A DNA stretch of 64,000 nucleotides, taken from Methylobacterium sp. J-068 (GTDB taxonomy: Bacteria; Pseudomonadota; Alphaproteobacteria; Rhizobiales; Beijerinckiaceae). Below, in pieces: positions 27,572-38,257 of the stretch (positions within the stretch are counted from its first letter, which is position 1; every line of letters begins with the position of its first letter). The translations under genes were made by a program, and so were the position numbers. The notes beneath the pieces are model-generated. The model made no database searches. It was not told the DNA's origin and saw only the letters and a list, made by a program, of their open reading frames with translations. The stretch covers positions 1-64,000 of the forward strand of contig NZ_JAKSXY010000102.1 of assembly GCF_022829445.1 (NCBI RefSeq), read 5' to 3'.

Positions 27572-28069
27572 TCAGGGAACCCTGGGAGCGCGCGGCACCG
27601 GCTGTCCGCGGCTCGGGCGCACGGTCTTCGCGATCGGTGCGCGCGGCTCCTCCAGCGAGAGGTCTCCGCTCTCGTCGTCGAGGACGGGGATCAGATCGAC
27701 GCCGAGGGACGACCGCGCTCCGCCGGTGCTCGCAACCGCCGGCTCGGTCCGGGCCGGACTCGGCTCGGCGAGGGCGGCCACGATCGGGGGACCCACCGGG
27801 GCGACCGTGGGTTCGGCCCAGACCCGGGCCGCCGGCTCGAACGCGACGGGGGCCGGAGCCTTCGCGCCGAGGACGAGCAGCACGGGCAGGCTGAGCACGG
27901 CCACGATGGCGAGGCCGGCGACGATGCCCGAGCGGATGCCGCTGAGGATCGGATGAGGCGCGGCCTCGGCGACGCTGCGCAAGGGGCCGATCCGATGTCG
28001 GGACGCCCGGCGCCACCGCCGTCGCGGAGCGGGGAGCAGGGGCAGGCCGATGAAGGAATCCACGCCCAT
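27572..28069 (-). CDS. Hypothetical single-pass membrane protein
   Basis: A 165-residue protein: a basic, Arg-rich N-terminal 35 residues, one membrane helix (about 45-68, GIVAGLAIVAVLSLPVLLVL), then a Pro/Ala/Glu-rich, probably periplasmic tail ending in a basic patch. No family recognised and no good ribosome binding site before ATG 28069. Composition and the clear membrane helix make it plausible. Confidence 0.5.
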   Translation of the reverse strand: MGVDSFIGLPLLPAPRRRWRRASRHRIGPLRSVAEAAPHPILSGIRSGIVAGLAIVAVLSLPVLLVLGAKAPAPVAFEPAARVWAEPTVAPVGPPIVAALAEPSPARTEPAVASTGGARSSLGVDLIPVLDDESGDLSLEEPRAPIAKTVRPSRGQPVPRAPRVP

Positions 28070-28196
28070 GGCGTCACGTCACGAGGGCCGGGAGATTCCG
28101 GCGATCCCGAAAGGTTTCCCCAGTCCGCCGGATTTGGCAACATCTTTTGTCAAGTCACCGGCGAAGACACGCGCGCATTACTGAGCGCTTCGCAGT

Positions 28197-28925
28197 TCAG
28201 ACGCCCACCGCGTCTCGATCAACGAGCCAGACGAGGGCGCCGACACTGCGGACCTGTCCGGCCGGCAAGTCTTCGCCCCGCGCGAGGCGGCGCAGGGGCT
28301 CCTGCTTGCCGGCCCCCGTCACCAGGAACAGGGTCTCGCGGGCCGAGGCGAGGGCCGGAAAGGTCAGCGTGATGCGCGGCACGAAAGGCGCCAGCCCCGC
28401 CTCCGGCACGGGCGCCGCCCAGGCCTCCCGCTCGCGCAGGGCCGGCTTGCCGGGAAACAGCGAGGCGGTGTGCCCGTCCTCGCCGAGGCCGAGCAGGACG
28501 AGGTCGAACAGGGGCCTGGCCGGGTCGAGGATCGACGCGCCGTAGAAGCCGCGCAGGGTCTGCGCATAGGCGCGCGCACCCGCCTCGGGCGTCCCGCCCG
28601 TTTCCATGCCGTGGAGATGCCCCTCCGGGATCGGCGCATCGCCGAAGGCCTCCCGTGCCATGCGGACGTTGCTGGCCGCATCCGTCCACGGCACCAAGCG
28701 GTCGTCGCCGAAGAACCAGTGCAGGCGCTCCCAGGGCAGACGCTCACGGCAATCCGGCCGGCCGAGCCGCGCATAGAGGCGCTTGGGCGTCGAGCCGCCG
28801 GCGAGGCAGACCGCGATGGCGGAACGCGGCGCGGATTGGCACAGGGCGACGAGGCGCTCGGCGGCGGCCTCCGCCACCGCGTCGGCATCGGGTAGGATCT
28901 CGGCGCTCTCGGGGAGGGGGATCAT
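28197..28925 (-). CDS. pgl: 6-phosphogluconolactonase
   Basis: Hydrolyses 6-phosphogluconolactone in the oxidative pentose phosphate pathway; 242 residues, glucosamine-6-phosphate isomerase fold. Hallmarks: CLAGGSTPKRLYARL near 39-53, FFGDDRLVPWTDAASN near 71-86, and the catalytic loop LLGLGEDGHTASLFPG near 146-161 with its His. It follows gnd on the same strand by 84 bp, so a gnd-pgl operon is likely; zwf is not in the window. Confidence 0.94.
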   Translation of the reverse strand: MIPLPESAEILPDADAVAEAAAERLVALCQSAPRSAIAVCLAGGSTPKRLYARLGRPDCRERLPWERLHWFFGDDRLVPWTDAASNVRMAREAFGDAPIPEGHLHGMETGGTPEAGARAYAQTLRGFYGASILDPARPLFDLVLLGLGEDGHTASLFPGKPALREREAWAAPVPEAGLAPFVPRITLTFPALASARETLFLVTGAGKQEPLRRLARGEDLPAGQVRSVGALVWLVDRDAVGV

Positions 28926-29009
28926 CGGCGCGGCACCTCGAAGGCGGATGGAGGACAGTTCATCGACGGGGCAGGGTCCTCCCGGCGATGAACGAACAAC
29001 CCCCGCGGG

Positions 29010-29984
29010 CTATTTCGGCTCCTGGTGGCCGCCGAAGCCCTTGCGCATCGCCGAGAGCAGCTTGTCGGCGTAGGACGCCTCCTCGCGCGAGCGGAAGCGG
29101 GCATAGAGGGCCGCCGAGAGCACGTTGGCCGGCACGGATTCCTCGATGGCCGCGTTCAGGGTCCAGCGCCCCTCGCCGGAATCGGCGACGAAGCCGGAGA
29201 AGTCCTCGAGGTGCTCGTCCTGTGCCAGGGCCCCCGCCGTGAGGTCGAGGAGCCAGGACGAGACCACGCTGCCGCGCCGCCAGACCTCGGCGATGTCGCC
29301 GATGTTGAGGTCGAAGCGCCGGGCTTCGGGCAGATCCTCCGAATTGGCGTGCCGGAGGATGTCGAAGCCCTCCGCATAGGCCTGCATCAGGCCGTACTCG
29401 ATGCCGTTATGGACCATCTTGACGAAGTGGCCCGCCCCGCTCGGTCCGGCGTGGACGTAGCCCGATTCCGCGCGCGCGTCGCGGCCCTCGCGGCCGGGGG
29501 TCCTGGGGATGGTGCCGACGCCCGGCGCCAGGGTTCTGAAGATCGGGTCGAGGCGCTCCAGGGCGGCGTCATCGCCACCGATCATCATGCAGTAGCCGCG
29601 CTCCAGGCCCCAGACGCCGCCGGAGGTACCGACATCGACGTAGTGGATGCCGGCGCCCTTGAGCGCGGCGGCCCGGCGGATGTCGTCCTGGTAGAAGGAA
29701 TTGCCGCCGTCGATGATGCAGTCGTCCGCCTCCATCAGGCCGCCGAGGCTCTTCACCGTGGCCTCGGTGATGGCGCCGGCCGGGAGCATCACCCAGGCGG
29801 CGCGGGGGGCGCTGAGCTTGGAGACGAATTCCTCGAGGCTCGCCGCGCCCACCGCGCCCTCGGCCACCAGGGCCGACACGGCCTCCGCGTTCCGGTCGAA
29901 GACGACCGCCGTGTGTCCATCCCGCAGCAGGCGGCGGACGATGTTGCCGCCCATCCGGCCGAGGCCGATCATGCCGAGTTGCAT
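29010..29984 (-). CDS. gnd: 6-phosphogluconate dehydrogenase, short decarboxylating form
   Basis: Oxidises and decarboxylates 6-phosphogluconate to ribulose-5-phosphate. At 324 residues it is the short class (GndA-type enzymes are about 470). The Rossmann motif GLGRMGGN is at 7-14 and the substrate motifs IDGGNSFY and VGTSGGVWG are present; the catalytic Lys is in GHFVKMVHNGIEYG. DRNAEA follows strand 2, so cofactor preference is not decided here. GGAG is 8 bases before ATG 29984. First gene of gnd-pgl. Confidence 0.94.
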   Translation of the reverse strand: MQLGMIGLGRMGGNIVRRLLRDGHTAVVFDRNAEAVSALVAEGAVGAASLEEFVSKLSAPRAAWVMLPAGAITEATVKSLGGLMEADDCIIDGGNSFYQDDIRRAAALKGAGIHYVDVGTSGGVWGLERGYCMMIGGDDAALERLDPIFRTLAPGVGTIPRTPGREGRDARAESGYVHAGPSGAGHFVKMVHNGIEYGLMQAYAEGFDILRHANSEDLPEARRFDLNIGDIAEVWRRGSVVSSWLLDLTAGALAQDEHLEDFSGFVADSGEGRWTLNAAIEESVPANVLSAALYARFRSREEASYADKLLSAMRKGFGGHQEPK

Positions 29985-30093
29985 CCGTGATCTCCGTACC
30001 CGCGACGGCGTGCCGGACGGCGTACCCGATGGTACCTGGGCCGGCCCTCGCGCGCCCGCTTCCCGAGCAGGGCTACCGCATTTGGCTCGGCCA

Positions 30094-30121
30094 GGCGAGG
30101 CGGCGATTCGGCCGCCTCGCC
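30094..30121 (-). terminator. Hairpin downstream of the malic enzyme gene
   Basis: GGCGAGGCGGC (30094-30104) pairs perfectly with GCCGCCTCGCC (30111-30121) around a 6-base loop, 21 bases past the malic enzyme stop. No T-tract follows. Confidence 0.55.
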
Positions 30122-30142
30122 CTGCGTTTCACGCAGGCCCCG

Positions 30143-32476
<2,334 letters not shown>

Positions 32477-32868
32477 GGTCGTCCTCCTTAGGATTGCGCG
32501 CCGTTCCTGCGTCGGAGCGCGTCTCCCATCATCGGCGGGATATTGGCTGGGGCTCCTGTTGCACCGGCTGCCGGATGGGCGCAACCCGCGCCAGGAGTCC
32601 CGGATCGACCGTGCCCGCCCGCCGTACGGACCGGTCTCCCCATCGGCACAAACTCCTACGGCTGGCCGCCGCTGTCGCGCCCGGATCGCGTCCCGACGCT
32701 GACGATCGGAGGGTTTTGTTCCATCCCGGGCGGGCTCGGGTTCCGCGTCCCCCCTGTCCGGAGGGTCGGCGTTGCGGCGCCGGCCCGAATCCCGTACCGG
32801 CAATCCCGTACCGGCTTGCGTTCAAACGCCTCGCCACACGACTCGAAAACGCCCCAAGGTCCGCGCCG
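32477..32868. other. Spacer between maeB and the DUF3297 gene
   Basis: 392 bp of divergent promoter space. Apart from a 14-bp tandem repeat near its right end (32788-32815) I see no gene, RNA or clear promoter. Confidence 0.5.
32788..32815. repeat. Perfect 14-bp tandem duplication
   Basis: AATCCCGTACCGGC occurs twice head to tail, about 55 bp before the DUF3297 gene. Confidence 0.85.
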
Positions 32869-33123
32869 ATGTCCGACACGCCTCCCGACCGCCTCGCGGT
32901 GAATCCCAACAGCCCGTTCTACGACGAGAAGATGCTCGAGCGCGGCATCGGCATCCGTTTCAAGGGGGTCGAGAAGACCAATGTCGAGGAATACTGCGTC
33001 AGCGAGGGCTGGGTCCGCCTCTCGGCCGGCAAGACCCTGGACCGCGCCGGCAATCCGATGACGGTGAAGCTGAAGGGCCCCGTCGAGCCGTACTTTCGGG
33101 ATGACGCACCGGCTGAGGGCTGA
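32869..33123 (+). CDS. DUF3297 family protein
   Basis: An 84-residue conserved small protein of unknown function, widespread in Proteobacteria: NPNSPFYDEKMLERGIGIRF, NVEEYCVSEGWVRLS, GKTLDRAGNPMTVKLKG. Some databases label it glutathione peroxidase, but no peroxidase motif is present. ATG 32869 follows TCCGCGCCG without a strong ribosome binding site. Convergent with the putative immunity gene, 3 bp apart. Confidence 0.9.
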   Translation: MSDTPPDRLAVNPNSPFYDEKMLERGIGIRFKGVEKTNVEEYCVSEGWVRLSAGKTLDRAGNPMTVKLKGPVEPYFRDDAPAEG

Positions 33124-33126
33124 GGC

Positions 33127-33822
33127 TCAGGCTGACGCCGCCTCCAGCGGGAACGGCGTCGGCTCCCAGTAGGGCTCGATCTTCGTGCCGCGGATGTTGT
33201 CCGCCTCCCAGCCGTGGAGGATGCTCGCGAGCGCGGCCCGGTCTCCGGCCAGGAGCGGTTCGGCCACGGGCATGATCAGGCTTCGCATGTACTGGTGGAT
33301 CGGCGCGTGCGAACCTGCGGTCTCCCGGAAGTGCAGAAGGAGTGTCTCCAACAAACTGCGTGCGGCCTCGAGGTCGCCGAGGGCAATGTCGAGGATGAGG
33401 CGCTGCTCCGGGAAGCCGGTCAGGGCGATGTCGAACGTCTCACGGTAAAAGGTCGCCCATCGTTCCAGGCTATCGAGCGACCGGAGGAGCGGTAGGGCTT
33501 CTGTCTCGATCACCGGAAACGCGGTCTCCACCATGGGGAGATCGGACCAGTGCCAGTATGGAGACCCGCCTTGAGACGAAGGATAGAGCCACGCTGAGCA
33601 TCGCCCGATCACCCCGAACAGGTTTGGTGTCGGGACGAATGCCGGAAGAATCGCCCACCCGATGCGGAAGACATCACGGTCATACGAGCGATCCACGAAG
33701 ACGCGCGACATCGTATGGCGAATCGGTCTGAGCCAGAGTTCGCGTCCGCCGACATAGGCAAAGTCGGCATGGCGGCTGGCCAGCGGACGAAAGATGGTTC
33801 CTGCCTGGCGCGCAGTCGTCAT
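33127..33822 (-). CDS. Unknown protein, possible immunity partner of the nuclease-like toxin
   Basis: A 231-residue soluble protein, no signal peptide or membrane helix, not recognised. It is aromatic-rich (YWHWSDLP, RELWLRPIRH) with a helical C-terminal half (GDLEAARSLLETLLLHFRE; WEADNIRGTKIEPYWEP). ATG 33822 overlaps the stop of the upstream toxin-like gene by 4 bp (ATGA). That coupling, a small soluble product and a lower-GC setting fit an immunity protein, but this is inference from context alone. It could equally be an accessory protein of unrelated function. Confidence 0.6.
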   Translation of the reverse strand: MTTARQAGTIFRPLASRHADFAYVGGRELWLRPIRHTMSRVFVDRSYDRDVFRIGWAILPAFVPTPNLFGVIGRCSAWLYPSSQGGSPYWHWSDLPMVETAFPVIETEALPLLRSLDSLERWATFYRETFDIALTGFPEQRLILDIALGDLEAARSLLETLLLHFRETAGSHAPIHQYMRSLIMPVAEPLLAGDRAALASILHGWEADNIRGTKIEPYWEPTPFPLEAASA

Positions 33823-34811
33823 CGGCTTGGCCTCACCTCCAAGAGGATGAAACGCTTGGCATGCGGGAAATTTCGCATCGCGGCCGCTGCATAGTCGATC
33901 GCCGTTCTCGGCTTCATTCCCGTCTTCCCCGTTTTTGGATCATAGATACAAACCGTGGAGGGCTCTGTATTTTCAAGAATATCAAGCCTAATGCTGTCAA
34001 TCTGACCATGATAAGCAGTGCCTATTGTACTCCTGCCATATGAAATTTCAGCAACGAAGGTAGGGTCTTCGCGCGCATTGACATCTTCGGCCATGAGAGC
34101 GTGAACACGCGTACCTACAGCCTGCGGTGTCAGATATATTCCAGATGATGTGACGCTTGCCATCGTTCTATCCAGCAGGGATTGCACCTCACCGTGGCGA
34201 GGGCAGGCGAGGTCCAAATCCGGTCGCTCCACTTCCCCGACCCAGATTGCTTCGGAGGACGACGCACCACCACGCTTGTACTCGCTTGCTGGCGCGACGA
34301 AGATCGCCGAGCCGCTCCTCTGAGACAGCACGCCCAGCAAAGCCAACGCTGCGTCGACGGCCGCAGCGCCCCTTGATGGTCCCCGCATCGGAGACCGGAC
34401 TGTCTGGACAAAAGCTTCGGACTGCACGCCCGAGGCAGTCAGAGTACCGCGCGACAGGATCTCTCCGGTCTCGCCATCGCGGACGGTCTGGGTTCGCCCC
34501 TCCATCTCGAAGAGCGTCCGGGTGCCGTCCGGCGCGATGACTGTGTGCTGCTCGTCCCAGGTCTCGGAGGGCTGGCTGCGAATCCGCAGCGAGAGCACCC
34601 GCGAGCCATCATCGGCGACGACGTCCTGCCCGTCGTCTCCAGAGGTCCATTGCCCGGCCCCGGTCTGACCAGCCGGCGTTCGGGGCTGATCGGGGTCGTA
34701 GGCCCGGGAGAGGCGATGCTCGACGCGGAGGAGTCCGACTTCGACTCTCAGGGCTGCGAGGTCATAGGGAAGTTTCGCGCGTTCCGCGCTCTGACGGCCA
34801 GACAACGACAT
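33819..34811 (-). CDS. Candidate nuclease toxin (PD-(D/E)XK-like C-terminus)
   Basis: 330 residues. The N-terminus (1-35) is helical, then AYDPDQPRTPAGQTGAGQW at 38-55, a linker motif that I associate with phage head and toxin-type proteins of Hyphomicrobiales. Residues 65-130 look like beta strands (DGSRVLSLRIRSQPSETWDE; APDGTRTLFEMEGRTQTVRD). The end (about 235-330) resembles restriction-endonuclease-fold toxins: Glu255 (VAEIS), Asp277 (SIRLDI) and Asp291-x-Lys293 (CIYDPKTGKTG), then a helix and the strand FILLEVRP. No signal peptide. ATG 34811 has no good ribosome binding site. GC is lower than nearby genes, suggesting transfer. DNase activity is a prediction. Confidence 0.6.
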   Translation of the reverse strand: MSLSGRQSAERAKLPYDLAALRVEVGLLRVEHRLSRAYDPDQPRTPAGQTGAGQWTSGDDGQDVVADDGSRVLSLRIRSQPSETWDEQHTVIAPDGTRTLFEMEGRTQTVRDGETGEILSRGTLTASGVQSEAFVQTVRSPMRGPSRGAAAVDAALALLGVLSQRSGSAIFVAPASEYKRGGASSSEAIWVGEVERPDLDLACPRHGEVQSLLDRTMASVTSSGIYLTPQAVGTRVHALMAEDVNAREDPTFVAEISYGRSTIGTAYHGQIDSIRLDILENTEPSTVCIYDPKTGKTGMKPRTAIDYAAAAMRNFPHAKRFILLEVRPSR

Positions 34812-34931
34812 GGCCTGACAACGAGTTGGGCGGTGCTCCGGAGAGATCGAGCGACCGGCCCATCTGTCTCACGAAACCGCCAGAATATCAATAAAAACCT
34901 AACATGGCTCTATATTCAGGACCCCGTTGGG

Positions 34932-35249
34932 TCAGTCCGGGCTCACCCCGAGCACCCGCTCGCGCTTTGCCCGCTCACCGGCGAAATTCCGCACCGCCAC
35001 GGCGACCTGCTCCGCGAGCGCCGCCTCCGAGGTCGGGTCGCGCAGGACGAGGCTGGTGATGGCGTCCGGGTGGTTGCGGCGCTGCTTCGGGGTGCGGGCA
35101 TGGTTCGAGACCCGCAGGGCGAAGGCGCAGGCCTCGGGCTTGAGGTAGACGCTGTCGCCCCGCGTGTTGCGGGCGACCACAGCAAACCCTCGCGCGACGA
35201 GGAGGTCGACGGCGCGCGCGATCGCCTCGACGGGCGTGAGCGTCGTCAC
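34932..35249 (-). CDS. Hypothetical protein coupled to the glycosyltransferase
   Basis: A 105-residue soluble protein with an N-terminal helix (PVEAIARAVDLLVARG), a strand-rich middle (AVVARNTRGDSVYLKPE, FALRVSNHAR) and a C-terminal helix. No family recognised. The GTG start at 35249 overlaps the glycosyltransferase stop (GTGA), so the two are translated together. Confidence 0.65.
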   Translation of the reverse strand: MTTLTPVEAIARAVDLLVARGFAVVARNTRGDSVYLKPEACAFALRVSNHARTPKQRRNHPDAITSLVLRDPTSEAALAEQVAVAVRNFAGERAKRERVLGVSPD

Positions 35250-36118
35250 GGCGCCAGACCCTCGCGGGCGAGGGCGCTGCGGCCGCGCAGGGCCGCGAGG
35301 GCGCCGGCGGCGGAGCCCGCGTAGCGCTCGTAGCGCCGACGCCGGAGCGCGAGGCCGGCCAGGGCCGCCTTCGGCAGGTTGACCGCGAGCAGTCCCGGAC
35401 TCGGATCGGGCAGGCCGTATTTCCGTGCGACGTAGGCCCGCGACCAGGCTTGGTGCCAGCGCGTGCGGAACACCCGGCCGGGCTCCGGCCGGCAGGAGCG
35501 TCCGCGCCCGTGCACGGCCTGCGCGGCGTGGACATGCACGAGGGCATGGCCCGCATCCGCCACCCGGCGGCAGAGGTCGTCGTCCTCGTAGAACAGGAAG
35601 ATCTCGGGGTCGAAGCCGCCGAGAGCCAGGAAGAGATCGCGCCGCACCAGCAGGCAGGCACCGGAGAGGAAGGGCACGCAGACATCGCCCTCCGGCAGGG
35701 CGCGCCGGCCCCTCGGGTTCGCGAGATAGGGCGACAGCAGGGAGCGCGGCTGGAAGAACAGGCGTCCGTCCGGCTCGGTGAGCCGCGGCGCGAGCAGCCC
35801 CGCATCCGGGTAGGCACGCGCGGCGGCCAGCAGCGCGTCGACGGCACCCGGCCGCAGGATCACGTCGGGATTGAGGATCAGGACGCGCTCGGCGCGCGCG
35901 GCCGCCCGCACGCCGATGTTGCCGGCCCGGCCATAGCCCTCGTTGCGGGCGTTCTCCACCACGTCGGCCCCGGCCGCGCGGGCCACGGCCACCGAGGCAT
36001 CCCGGCTCGCGTTGTCCACCACGAGGGCCGGCACGTGCTCGGCCGCGAGGGCGGACAGGCACGGCGGCAGGCTCTCGGCGCTGTCATGTGCCACGACGAT
36101 GGCGAGGAGGCTCGGCAC
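35246..36118 (-). CDS. Family 2 glycosyltransferase
   Basis: A 290-residue GT-A fold enzyme of the rhamnosyltransferase-like group, transferring a sugar in envelope or exopolysaccharide synthesis (acceptor unknown). Visible: AIVVAHDSAESLPPCL, VVDNASRDAS, the NEGYGRAGNIGV loop, ILNPDVILRPG carrying the DxD-like Asp, and the acceptor-side FDPEIFLFYEDDDLCRRV. The start is GTG 36118. It is isolated from other polysaccharide genes and is followed by a coupled 105-residue protein. Confidence 0.9.
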   Translation of the reverse strand: MPSLLAIVVAHDSAESLPPCLSALAAEHVPALVVDNASRDASVAVARAAGADVVENARNEGYGRAGNIGVRAAARAERVLILNPDVILRPGAVDALLAAARAYPDAGLLAPRLTEPDGRLFFQPRSLLSPYLANPRGRRALPEGDVCVPFLSGACLLVRRDLFLALGGFDPEIFLFYEDDDLCRRVADAGHALVHVHAAQAVHGRGRSCRPEPGRVFRTRWHQAWSRAYVARKYGLPDPSPGLLAVNLPKAALAGLALRRRRYERYAGSAAGALAALRGRSALAREGLAP

Positions 36119-36131
36119 GGGCTGCGGGAAA

Positions 36132-36161
36132 TTGCGGCGAGGACTTTTGCGGCGAGGACTT
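36132..36161. repeat. Perfect 15-bp tandem duplication
   Basis: TTGCGGCGAGGACTT occurs twice head to tail just upstream (14 bp) of the glycosyltransferase start, in the spacer after aspS. Confidence 0.85.
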
Positions 36162-36245
36162 GCGGATAGAGCGTTCGGAATCGACTTGCGGTCACAGGCT
36201 CCGGCCCGGAACGCGGCCCCGCGAGGGGCCCGCGCCCGTGGCGCC

Positions 36246-38060
36246 TCAGGCGCCCTTCTCAGGCAGGTTGAGGCGGATGTGAAGCTCGCGCAACTGCTTC
36301 GGCGTCGCCTCGGCCGGGGCCCCCATCATGAGATCCTCGGCGCGCTGGTTCATGGGGAACAGCACGACCTCGCGCAGGTTCTGCTCGCCGCAGAGCAGCA
36401 TCACGATGCGGTCGATCCCCGGCGCGATGCCGCCGTGCGGGGGCGCGCCGAGCTTGAGCGCGTTGAGCATGCCGCCGAATTTTTCCTCGAGCACCTCGAC
36501 GCCGTAGCCGGCGATTCCGAAGGCCTTCTCCATCACGTCCGGACGATGGTTGCGGATCGCGCCAGACGACAGCTCGGTGCCGTTGCAGACGATGTCGTAC
36601 TGGAACGCCTTGATGTTCAGGATGGTCTCGGCATCCGCCGGGTCGAGGGCGAGGAACGCCTCCCGGTCGAAGTTCGGCATCGAGAACGGGTTGTGCGAGA
36701 AGTCGATCCGCTTCTCGTCCTCGTTCCACTCGTACATCGGGAAGTCGGTGATCCAGCAGAACGCGTACTGGTCCTTGTCCGACAGGCCGAGCTCGTCGCC
36801 GATGCGGATGCGGGCCTTGCCGGCGAGGGCGGCCGCCTTGGCCTCGGTGCCGGCGGAGAAGAACACCGCGTCGCCGGCCTGCGTGCCGGTCTTCTCGCGG
36901 ATGAGGGCCTGGACCTCGGCCGGAATGAACTTGGCGATCGGGCCCTTGCCGGTCAGCGTGCCGTCGACCTCCTCGAAGACGATGTAGCCGAGGCCCGGCG
37001 CCCCCTCGGCGCGGGCGAAATCGTTGAGCTTGTCAAAGAACGAGCGCGGTTGGGCGGCGGCCCCCGTCGCGGGGATCGCCCGGACCACGCCGCCGGACGC
37101 GATCACGCCCTTGAAGGCCTTGAACGCGACCTCTTCGCGGGCGAACTCCGCCGTCACGTCCGCGATGACGAGCGGGTTGCGCAGGTCCGGCTTGTCGACG
37201 CCGTATTTCAGCATCGCCTCGGCGTAGGGGATGCGCGGGAAGGTCCCGGTGACGCGCTTGCCCTCGGCGAATTCCTCGAAGACGCTGCGCAGGACCGGCT
37301 CCACCGCCTGGAACACGTCTTCCTGCGTGACGAAGCTCATCTCGATGTCGAGCTGGTAGAACTCGCCGGGCGAGCGGTCGGCGCGGGCATCCTCGTCGCG
37401 AAAACACGGGGCGATCTGGAAGTAGCGGTCGAAGCCCGCGATCATCGTCAGCTGCTTGAACTGCTGCGGGGCCTGCGGCAGGGCGTAGAACTTGCCCGGA
37501 TGCACGCGGGACGGCACGAGGTAGTCGCGCGCGCCCTCCGGGCTGGAGGCGGTGAGGATCGGCGTCTGGAACTCGAAGAAGCCGCCGTCGCGCATCCGGC
37601 GGCGCAGGCTGTCGATGATCGCCCCGCGCTTCATGATGTTGGCGTGCAGCTTCTCGCGGCGCAGATCGAGGAAGCGGTACTTGAGCCGCGTCTCCTCCGG
37701 GTAATCGTGGTCGCCGAAGACCGGCATCGGCAGTTCGCCCGCCGGCCCGAGCACCTCGAGGTCGTCGATATAGACCTCCACCGTGCCGGTGGGCAGGTCG
37801 GGGTTCTCGGTGCCGGCGGGGCGGGTGCGGACCCGGCCGTCGATGCGGATGACCCATTCCGAGCGCGCCGCGTTTGCGGCCTGGAAGGCCTTCGAGTCCG
37901 AATCCACCACGCATTGCGTCAGGCCGTAATGGTCGCGCAGATCGATGAACAGCACGCCGCCATGGTCGCGGATGCGGTGGCACCAGCCGGAGAGGCGGAC
38001 GCTCTCGCCGACGTCGGACGGACGGAGCGCCCCGCAGGTATGGGTCCGGTAACGGTGCAT
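36246..38060 (-). CDS. aspS: Aspartate--tRNA ligase
   Basis: Class II aminoacyl-tRNA synthetase, 604 residues of bacterial type: N-terminal OB-fold anticodon domain (VRLSGWCHRIRDHGG), the class II core (SSPEGARDYLVPSR, FRDEDARADRSPGEFYQLD with motif 2), the GAD insertion domain around 290-420, and motif 3 (GIAPGIDRIVMLL). Alphaproteobacterial AspRS is commonly non-discriminating (charges tRNA-Asn too); this is not decided here. ATG 38060 gives the conserved MHRYRTHTCG start; ATG 38075 would add five residues encoded by a tandem repeat. Confidence 0.96.
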   Translation of the reverse strand: MHRYRTHTCGALRPSDVGESVRLSGWCHRIRDHGGVLFIDLRDHYGLTQCVVDSDSKAFQAANAARSEWVIRIDGRVRTRPAGTENPDLPTGTVEVYIDDLEVLGPAGELPMPVFGDHDYPEETRLKYRFLDLRREKLHANIMKRGAIIDSLRRRMRDGGFFEFQTPILTASSPEGARDYLVPSRVHPGKFYALPQAPQQFKQLTMIAGFDRYFQIAPCFRDEDARADRSPGEFYQLDIEMSFVTQEDVFQAVEPVLRSVFEEFAEGKRVTGTFPRIPYAEAMLKYGVDKPDLRNPLVIADVTAEFAREEVAFKAFKGVIASGGVVRAIPATGAAAQPRSFFDKLNDFARAEGAPGLGYIVFEEVDGTLTGKGPIAKFIPAEVQALIREKTGTQAGDAVFFSAGTEAKAAALAGKARIRIGDELGLSDKDQYAFCWITDFPMYEWNEDEKRIDFSHNPFSMPNFDREAFLALDPADAETILNIKAFQYDIVCNGTELSSGAIRNHRPDVMEKAFGIAGYGVEVLEEKFGGMLNALKLGAPPHGGIAPGIDRIVMLLCGEQNLREVVLFPMNQRAEDLMMGAPAEATPKQLRELHIRLNLPEKGA

Positions 38061-38103
38061 GGCGGGCTGGGACATAGCGGGCTGGGGCCTGGCGGGCTCT
38101 CGG
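38059..38103. repeat. Degenerate 15-bp tandem repeat over the aspS start
   Basis: Three units (ATGGCGGGCTGGGAC, ATAGCGGGCTGGGGC, CTGGCGGGCTCTCGG). The repeat duplicates the bases around the aspS start codon, which creates the extra in-frame ATG at 38075. Confidence 0.7.
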
Positions 38104-38257
38104 GATTGAGCGGCGCACCATTCACGGGAGGGGTGCGAAGTCAAGGCGAGGCGGCGCGCGCGGGACATGCGCGAAGGGCGCCGGAAGGGCTTTCGCGGCC
38201 TCGCGACGGCGCCGCGAAACACTTCCGGAAACGCCCGTCCGTCCCCATATCAGGCCT

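Noticed and set aside
32869..33123. Glutathione peroxidase label for the DUF3297 protein
   Set aside because: No catalytic Cys/Gln/Trp set; the real peroxidase is at 7619-8113.
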